A DNA stretch of 10,267 nucleotides from Nitrospirae bacterium RIFCSPLOW2_12_42_9 (GTDB taxonomy: Bacteria > Nitrospirota > 9FT-COMBO-42-15 > HDB-SIOI813): the NCBI GenBank assembly GCA_001805205.1, contig MHER01000208.1, positions 1 to 10,267 on the forward strand, read 5' to 3'. A program made the position numbers and the translations under genes. The notes beneath the pieces were generated by a model. That model saw only the letters and a program-made list of their open reading frames with translations. It was not told the origin of the DNA and did not search any database. Positions 6,289 to 10,267 of the stretch are shown piece after piece. Each line of letters opens with the position of its first letter. Positions within the stretch are counted from its first letter, which is position 1.

Positions 6289-6691
6289 CCTTCTCCCTGA
6301 AATTTGCTTTTCTGAGGTTAAAGTAGCAGGATGAGATTTTGCTTCTTTGAAAAACATGCACGGCTTATCATCCTGCTTTTTACTATCATTACTACACCGT
6401 TCCTAAAACCATGGACAAATATTCCGTAGACGTCATTCGAAAAGTTCTAATGACGATTTGCATACCGGAATTTCACCGGTAACAGACGGTAAGATCACAG
6501 TCTGAGCCGTGCCCTGAATTAATTTCAGGTGCCGACCCTGAACTTGTTTCAGGGTCGGTGTCAGACAGGATCGGAAATTTCCCGACCGCCTGTGTGCTTC
6601 ATGCACTGCTTGAGCCATTCGTGATACTACTGCCCACTTGCTCCATGCAGTTTGCAACAGGAAATTGCCGGATTAAAAGGAGGCAGCTCAT
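6289..6691. other. Intergenic stretch with palindromic repeats
   Basis: This stretch of about 400 nt separates the divergent nucleotidyltransferase and polymerase-region genes. Reading frames here (6433-6657 minus, 6558-6908 plus) look spurious: the first is a translated palindromic repeat. Weak stems lie at 6431-6455 (CGTCATT/AATGACG) and 6464-6480 (ACCGG/CCGGT). The clear feature is the repeat pair at 6513-6558. I found no convincing promoter. Confidence 0.6.
6513..6558. repeat. Tandem REP-like palindromes
   Basis: Two palindromes of one type sit side by side. The first is CCTGAA/TTCAGG (6513-6529). The second is an 11-bp perfect stem CCGACCCTGAA/TTCAGGGTCGG (6532-6558). Both have 5-nt loops. 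The CCCTGAA-loop-TTCAGGG theme is a common dispersed intergenic repeat in many bacterial genomes. Confidence 0.7.
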
Positions 6692-6967
6692 ATGGGCCGG
6701 ACCCTTCCAACATCAACAATGCTCCTTGATGAAGAACGTATTCGTTGGCATAAGTTCCGCCGGGCACTACGTAAAGAAGACCATGCTTTACTCGATGAGA
6801 TGCTGGATGATATCCCGAGACATGTACAGGCACAGGCATACGCCTCGTGGGTTACTCCATATGAGGCTATGCTCGTATCAATTATCCTCGAAGATAAGAA
6901 GAGGATAAAAGATCTTGCTGAAAGGCTCTCAGCCCTTGAATCATTAATCAAAATAGACCCCCTATAG
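6692..6967 (+). CDS. Small helical protein upstream of PolB
   Basis: This is a 91-residue, highly charged, probably all-helical protein. The pattern 'W-x2-FRRALR-x2-D' (about residues 19-30), 'H-x-QAQAYA' and 'P-x-EAMLVSIILE' (about 56-67), followed by a leucine-heptad tail, looks like the small conserved gene I associate with bacterial PolB2-type polymerase genes; this recall is not verified. It has a strong AAAAGGAGG site 8 nt upstream of its ATG. The polymerase gene begins 4 nt after its stop, so the two form one transcription unit. Biochemical role unknown; a polymerase accessory subunit is the natural guess. Confidence 0.75.
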   Translation: MGRTLPTSTMLLDEERIRWHKFRRALRKEDHALLDEMLDDIPRHVQAQAYASWVTPYEAMLVSIILEDKKRIKDLAERLSALESLIKIDPL

Positions 6968-6971
6968 TCCT

Positions 6972-8728
6972 ATGAACAAACTCTCCTGCACAGCCGGTTC
7001 CGGATGGCTCTTTGACCTCTATGCAGAGAATAATGGCATGAGGCTATGGTTTATCACTGAAGACGGTAAACACATATCCCTGTGGGAGCCTTATGACCCT
7101 CTATTCTATGTACGAACCAGACATTCCTTTTTAGACAGCTTATTAAAGAGTAAACCGTTAAACTCTATACCTCTAACAATTACCCGTGTAGAGAGGATGG
7201 AACTTCAAAGCGGGGAAAATACACCTGTCCTTGAGGTAAAGGTAAAGGCCCTTTCCCGATATACGGAAGAATTATACGCCGTGAAAATGCAGCCTTTCTT
7301 GCAGGCCGGTGGCATCTCGATATCCGGAATTCATTTATTATCCATGAGAGCGGGCTTGATGGATTTATCGAGCTTGCAAGACTCAGCAGCATGCCTGTCC
7401 AGCAGCTTGCACGATCTTCAACAGGTACAGTTATCTCAGCTATGCAGCTCCGCCAGGCATGTAATGAAGGTATCCTGATCCCGTGGAGAAAACAGGAACC
7501 GGAGGCATTTAAGACCGCTGAAGAGTTAATAACAACAGACAAGGAGGGCCTGATCTTTCAGCCAGAGCCTGGCATTTATGGAGATGTGGCTGAACTTGAT
7601 TTTGCCTCACTCTACCCTGCGATTATGGCAAAGTACAATATCTCTCAGGAAACTCTGGGCTGTTCCTGCTGCACTGACCATACTGTACCTGAGATAGGCC
7701 GCCACACCTGCAGGAGAAGGGATGGGCTTATTCCGCGGGTATTAAGACCTATCCTTAAAACCCGGTCAGAGTATAAAAAACGCATGCTCGATGAAGGCAT
7801 ACCTGCTGAGACGCGCATGAACTACAAGCAGAGACAGACATCGCTCAAATGGATACTCGTAACATGTTTTGGTTATCTGGGTTATAGAAATGCGAGGTTC
7901 GGCAGGATAGAGGCTCACGAGGCTGTCACAGCATACGGCAGGGAACTACTGCTCCAGGCAAAGGAGATAGCTGAAGGATACGGCTACAGGCTCATCCATG
8001 CCATTGTTGACTCTGTTTGGGTCTATAAATGCGGGATCACAGAAAAGGATGCCATGGCACTTGCAAACAATATATCAGCAAAAACAGGTATCCCGATGAC
8101 ATTTGAAGGGATATACCGCTGGCTCATGTTCCCTACTTCCCGCACACGCCCTGCCCTTGCTGTACCGAACCGATATGCCGGTGTATTTAACAATGGCGAG
8201 ATCAAGGTGAGGGGTATCGAGTTGCGCCGCCATGACACACCTCTGTTTATAGGAAGGGCGCAGAAAGAGATTATCGAGACATTATCCCTTGCCAGGTCCC
8301 CTGATGAGTTATACCTTTATATAGAAAAATCTCTGGGTATTATAGAAACATATTCATCGCAGTTAAGGGATGGGAAAATCCCGCCTCTGGAACTTGCCAT
8401 CAGTAAGCGTCTTACCAGGAGACCAGATGACTATACCCACTCCGTAGATACTGCAATAGCCAGCCAGAGCCTTCTGGCAAGGGGTGTCCGCCTTGAGCCA
8501 GGGGAAGAGATCCAGATAATCATAACATCAGCTAAAGATAAAGACCCTGCCTCACGGGTCAAGCCACTTACATTCTCTTTGTCAGATCATAGTTATGATA
8601 AAGAGAAATACCTGGAGCTATTACTGCGCGCTGCTGAGACAATACTGAAACCACTCGGATATGATGCACATAGACTGAAAAAGATTTTATCAGACCAGCA
8701 TGAGATCTGTAATCAGCTCATCGGATAA
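6972..8728 (+). pseudogene. PolB2-type family-B DNA polymerase, internal deletion and frameshift
   Basis: Two reading frames carry successive parts of one polymerase. The first (6972 to about 7255) is the N-terminal domain (GWLFDLY, LWFITEDGK, DPLFYVR, TPVLEVKV). The second, in the -1 frame from about 7262 to 8728, starts at 'YGRII...LAGRWHLDIRNSF' and includes motif A DFASLYPAIM (D at 7598-7600), the fingers block LKWILVTCFGYLGYRNARFG, motif C HAIVDSVWV and the thumb. Between the two, relatives have roughly 130-150 more residues (exonuclease-like domain) that are absent here. A TGA at 7232-7234 closes the second frame upstream. Its first usual start is ATG 7391, which would give a 445-residue C-terminal fragment. 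Motif C has I-V-D-S where active enzymes have D-T-D-S; this is usual for PolB2-like proteins as I recall. The gene is most likely decaying, though a truncated product could be made. Confidence 0.8.
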
Positions 8729-8766
8729 GAGAATCCCCTTGCGGGTCAGCCTCAAATGTAGTCGAG

Positions 8767-8943
8767 ATGGTGAAGGCCCTCGCGGTGGAGGTTGCAGGTT
8801 TTCAGGCTGTGTCAGGTACCACGAAATACTATCTTCAGGAGCACGGCCACTACATATTTCATTTTCAGCATATGCACCAAGCCGATGAATTCCGCAAGGT
8901 AGTCGCCAAGTACATACCGATTGAGTTCGCCCAGGTGGAGTAG
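8767..8943 (+). CDS. Hypothetical 58-residue protein or gene remnant
   Basis: An ATG at 8767 opens a 58-codon frame to TAG 8941-8943. The product looks protein-like rather than random: it is rich in aromatic residues and histidines (KYYLQEHGHYIFHFQHMH) and ends in a regular 'ADEFRKVVAKYIPIEF' helix-strand. The frame stays open upstream to the stop at 8710-8712, so the real N-terminus may be lost. It lacks a good ribosome site. GC content and codon choice (GCC, GTC, GAG, CAG) are higher than in the AT-richer neighbours, which suggests different origin. It follows the polymerase by 38 nt. I do not recognise a family. Confidence 0.4.
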   Translation: MVKALAVEVAGFQAVSGTTKYYLQEHGHYIFHFQHMHQADEFRKVVAKYIPIEFAQVE

Positions 8944-8944
8944 T

Positions 8945-8987
8945 GGCTCCATGCACACTGGTTGCCACTTAACCCGTCAATGGAGCC
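8945..8987. repeat. 8-bp inverted repeat after the 58-codon frame
   Basis: GGCTCCAT (8945-8952) and ATGGAGCC (8980-8987) are perfect inverted repeats with a 27-nt loop, beginning just after the stop codon. There is no T-run, so it is not a clear terminator. The loop and right arm contain ACTTAAC (8967-8973) followed by TCAATGGAGCC, which resembles the 5' half of an integron attC, but no matching 3' half follows. Confidence 0.4.
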
Positions 8988-9062
8988 GACTACGCTGTGT
9001 GATGATTAGTGCCCTTTGACTTTTATCTGTGCCTTTAGTAATCTAAGTAGTAGGCAACTCTA

Positions 9063-9087
9063 ATATGTTATATATGAACATATGAAC
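9063..9087. promoter_or_regulatory. Operator candidate of the PIN toxin-antitoxin operon
   Basis: ATATGTT (9063-9069) and AACATAT (9077-9083) form a perfect 7-bp inverted repeat with a 7-nt centre. An overlapping tandem repeat ATATGAAC occurs twice (9072-9079, 9080-9087). It lies 21 nt before the antitoxin start codon, where toxin-antitoxin complexes usually bind for autorepression. Confidence 0.45.
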
Positions 9088-9108
9088 CGTTTCTGATGGA
9101 GGAACAAT

Positions 9109-9303
9109 ATGAAAGCCAAAGGTGTTGTTAAAGGAAAGAGTATCGTTTTTCAGGACATCCCTTCTTCAGAAATCATGAGAGAAGGGGAGGAGGTAGAAGT
9201 AATTATCCTTCCCTTGAAGAAGACACCCCACCATTTTGCCACTTTTAAATTAGGGGTTAAAAAGGAATTCCTGGAAAGGGAAAGGATTTATGGAGAAGAT
9301 TAA
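9109..9303 (+). CDS. Antitoxin of PIN-domain toxin
   Basis: This is a 64-residue protein. The first half 'KAKGVVKGKSIVFQDIP.....EGEEVEVIIL' is a short beta-hairpin pattern like the AbrB/swapped-hairpin antitoxins (G-KG-I-F-D-P-EGEEVEV). It would dimerise and bind DNA. The charged C-terminal part (from about residue 38) would wrap the toxin. A GGAGG site (9098-9102) lies 6 nt upstream of ATG 9109. The stop overlaps the toxin start by 14 nt, the usual arrangement for translational coupling. Autoregulation through 9063-9087 is likely. Confidence 0.75.
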   Translation: MKAKGVVKGKSIVFQDIPSSEIMREGEEVEVIILPLKKTPHHFATFKLGVKKEFLERERIYGED

Positions 9304-9796
9304 GGTCTTCTTTGATACCAACGTGCTTGTATATGCGCATGACGAACTTTCTCCCTTTCATAAAGAATCTGCAGAATTATTAGATATGGCGATAGAGGGT
9401 GTGATCGAGGGGGTCATTTCAGAACAGAATCTTATGGAACTTTATAGAATATTCACTAATTCAACAGCAATGAGAGGTAACCCGCTTACTCCGGTTGCAG
9501 TTAAATTGTTATTCGAAGAGACTTACCTAAATGGATCCTTTGGCTTAATATATCCAACGAGAGATATTATGTTCAAAACTATTTCAATAGCCTCTGCAAT
9601 AAATGCTATTTCAGCAAAAATATTTGATGTTAGGATCGCCGCACAGGCATTGAGTGCTAACGTAACCTATCTTGTGACGTATAACATTAATGACATTGTT
9701 GGGGTAGAGGGACTAACATCTATGTTACCAGGAGAAATTATAACAGTAGTCCAGGGAAACAGGGAGGGTAACAATGATCAGAAGTCTCAGGAGTAA
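9290..9796 (+). CDS. PIN-domain ribonuclease toxin (VapC-like)
   Basis: This is a 168-residue PIN-domain protein, the presumed toxin of the pair. The expected acidic residues are present: D9 in 'VFFDTNVLVYAHD', E50 in 'EQNLMELYRIF', D113 in 'AKIFDVRIAAQAL', and D135 in 'LVTYNINDIVG'. They coordinate Mg2+ for RNA cleavage, commonly of tRNA or rRNA. It starts inside the antitoxin gene with AAAGG 6 nt upstream. The C-terminal tail (about 155-168) is polar and unlike the PIN core. Its stop lies close to the join with a hemW-like fragment on the other strand, so the last residues may come from the join. Confidence 0.88.
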   Translation: MEKIKVFFDTNVLVYAHDELSPFHKESAELLDMAIEGVIEGVISEQNLMELYRIFTNSTAMRGNPLTPVAVKLLFEETYLNGSFGLIYPTRDIMFKTISIASAINAISAKIFDVRIAAQALSANVTYLVTYNINDIVGVEGLTSMLPGEIITVVQGNREGNNDQKSQE

Positions 9797-9822
9797 CGAA
9801 AGAAAGCACAATATATGAGTAA

Positions 9823-9918
9823 AGGTGTCCCACCGCCGATATAGATCGTCTCAAGTCTTTTGTGCATCAAATCAGGCATTTCCTTCACAAGGAAGGCCAT
9901 CTCTATTAAAACTGCATA
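9823..9918 (-). pseudogene. hemW-like gene fragment
   Basis: One minus-strand frame reads 'YAVLIEMAFLVKEM' then, after six residues, 'KRLETIYIGGGTP'. The 'TIYIGGGTP' string with a preceding E-rich helix is the pattern of HemW / oxygen-independent coproporphyrinogen III oxidase-like radical SAM proteins, roughly residues 45-75 of a protein of about 380. Nothing of the cysteine cluster or the rest is present. After GGGTP the frame runs into unrelated sequence (stop 9787-9789). On the other side it abuts the truncated YciI gene. It is a remnant from a rearrangement; there is no sign of a full gene. Confidence 0.5.
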
Positions 9919-10124
9919 GTGTAACCAGACATTGACGTTTTGCTTCCGGTGGTGACAGTACCGTCAGAATTTACTTTGCTCGTATTCTTAAACGGATTAG
10001 CAGGGCTAACTGCTGAGTCGCCCAATGAAGATAACCATTCTTTATATTTCGCGAAATGTTGCTTACCTTCCTCTGGGATAGATGGCTGAGCGCCGCCTAT
10101 GTGAGTAATAATGTATTGAGCCAT
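9906..10124 (-). CDS. YciI-family protein, C-terminally truncated
   Basis: This 72-residue product begins 'MAQYIITHIGG.QP..PEEGKQHFAKYKEWLSSLGDSAVSPANPF' and 'DGTVTTG.KTSMSGYT', which is the YciI-like (YCII-related) pattern. Full proteins are about 105-115 residues and continue with an acidic beta strand and a 'A..AK.CPFL..GGT.EV' segment. That part is missing: after SGYT come only three residues before the stop. The break matches the start of the hemW-like fragment. A GGAG site 8 nt upstream supports ATG 10124. It lies about 50 nt inside the attC site and in the attC's cassette polarity, so it looks like a cassette-borne gene damaged at its 3' end. Confidence 0.7.
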   Translation of the reverse strand: MAQYIITHIGGAQPSIPEEGKQHFAKYKEWLSSLGDSAVSPANPFKNTSKVNSDGTVTTGSKTSMSGYTMQF

Positions 10125-10172
10125 GTGTGTATCTCCTTTCTTAAAAATTAAATTCTAATGTACTACATATAA

Positions 10173-10220
10173 ACATAACGCCGAGCTAACCGGCGCGTCC
10201 GGTTGAGCGCCGGGTTAGGT
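10173..10220 (-). other. Integron attC recombination site
   Basis: The 48-bp site folds as a textbook attC. On the plus strand the outer box ACATAAC (10173-10179) pairs with GTTAGGT (10214-10220) at 6 of 7 positions. A 5+5-nt unpaired central spacer follows (10180-10184 / 10209-10213). The inner stem GCTAACCGG (10185-10193) pairs with CCGGTT-G-AGC (10199-10208), leaving G10205 extrahelical, and the loop is CGCGT. The extrahelical G marks the plus strand as the recombinogenic bottom strand, so cassettes read on the minus strand. Then R'' is ACCTAAC, a perfect RYYYAAC, and R' is GTTATGT. It is shorter than the usual 55 bp or more. No integrase gene is in the window. Confidence 0.75.
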
Positions 10221-10267
10221 CGCGCTTCTGTTAGCTGTGGTAACAACTTCTTTCCTCGGCTTTGAAT
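10215..10267 (-). CDS. Possible 3' end of the preceding cassette gene
   Basis: A minus-strand frame enters from the right edge and ends at TAA 10215-10217, inside the attC R'' box. Cassette genes often stop there. The visible tail is short (KEVVTTANRSAT before the stop), with no family recognisable. It is reported only because of the stop position. Confidence 0.25.
   Translation of the reverse strand, partial: SKPRKEVVTTANRSAT

Noticed and set aside
6433..6657. Minus-strand frame of 74 codons containing 'TLKQVQGRH'
   Set aside because: This is a translated REP-like palindrome, a familiar annotation artefact.
7235..7300. Programmed -1 frameshift in the polymerase gene
   Set aside because: No slippery heptamer in the right phase was seen in the frame overlap, and a frameshift alone would not explain the missing exonuclease segment.
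8690..8968. Minus-strand frame of 92 codons after the polymerase
   Set aside because: Antisense to the 58-codon frame and to the polymerase end; composition-driven and without recognisable domains.
1..10267. CRISPR array
   Set aside because: No regularly spaced direct repeats of 20-40 nt were seen.

Overview
The window reads as a chromosome segment of a free-living, motile Gram-negative bacterium of moderate GC. It encodes an exported YceI protein, a membrane chemoreceptor preceded by a possible FliA-type promoter, a bacterial relative of archaeal PolB2, and an integron attC site at the right edge. The mix would fit a Nitrospirota or 'deltaproteobacterial' groundwater or sediment organism, but that is an inference; no phylogenetic marker gene is present.

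Left part (1-4100), ordinary housekeeping and sensory genes: a one-domain cupin, a YggU/DUF167 protein, a secreted YceI-like protein (minus strand), a small membrane-anchored zinc-ribbon protein, a KynB-type metal-dependent cyclase/hydrolase and a methyl-accepting chemotaxis protein. The YceI and zinc-ribbon genes diverge from a 12-bp inverted repeat (1430-1481) whose two arms each supply a TTGACA -35 element.

Middle part (4098-6290), regulatory and accessory genes: an XRE/S24 (CI/LexA-like) regulator whose protease dyad appears to be lost diverges from a DIP1984-family gene. A near-perfect operator-like palindrome lies inside the latter's promoter. A non-coding stretch (5308-5618) follows with four consecutive hairpins that partly imitate a tRNA or a cobalamin-riboswitch core. 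Next, on the minus strand, is an overlapping pair: an AbiEii/MNT-like nucleotidyltransferase and a small partner protein.

Right-centre (6290-8728): a spacer with two tandem REP-like palindromes, then a 91-aa gene and a PolB2-type family-B DNA polymerase gene. The polymerase gene is broken. Its N-terminal domain and its exonuclease-to-thumb part are in different frames, and the segment between them (most of the exonuclease-like domain) is missing. Its motif C also has only one of the two usual aspartates.

Right end (8729-10267), a mosaic of mobile or accessory pieces: a GC-richer 58-codon reading frame, an antitoxin/PIN-toxin operon with a palindromic operator candidate, a roughly 100-bp fragment resembling hemW, a YciI-family gene cut off where the hemW-like piece starts, and a well-formed 48-bp attC site with R and L boxes, an unpaired central spacer and an extrahelical G. 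The attC polarity puts the YciI gene as the first gene of a cassette read on the minus strand, so the window probably ends inside or at the edge of an integron cassette array.
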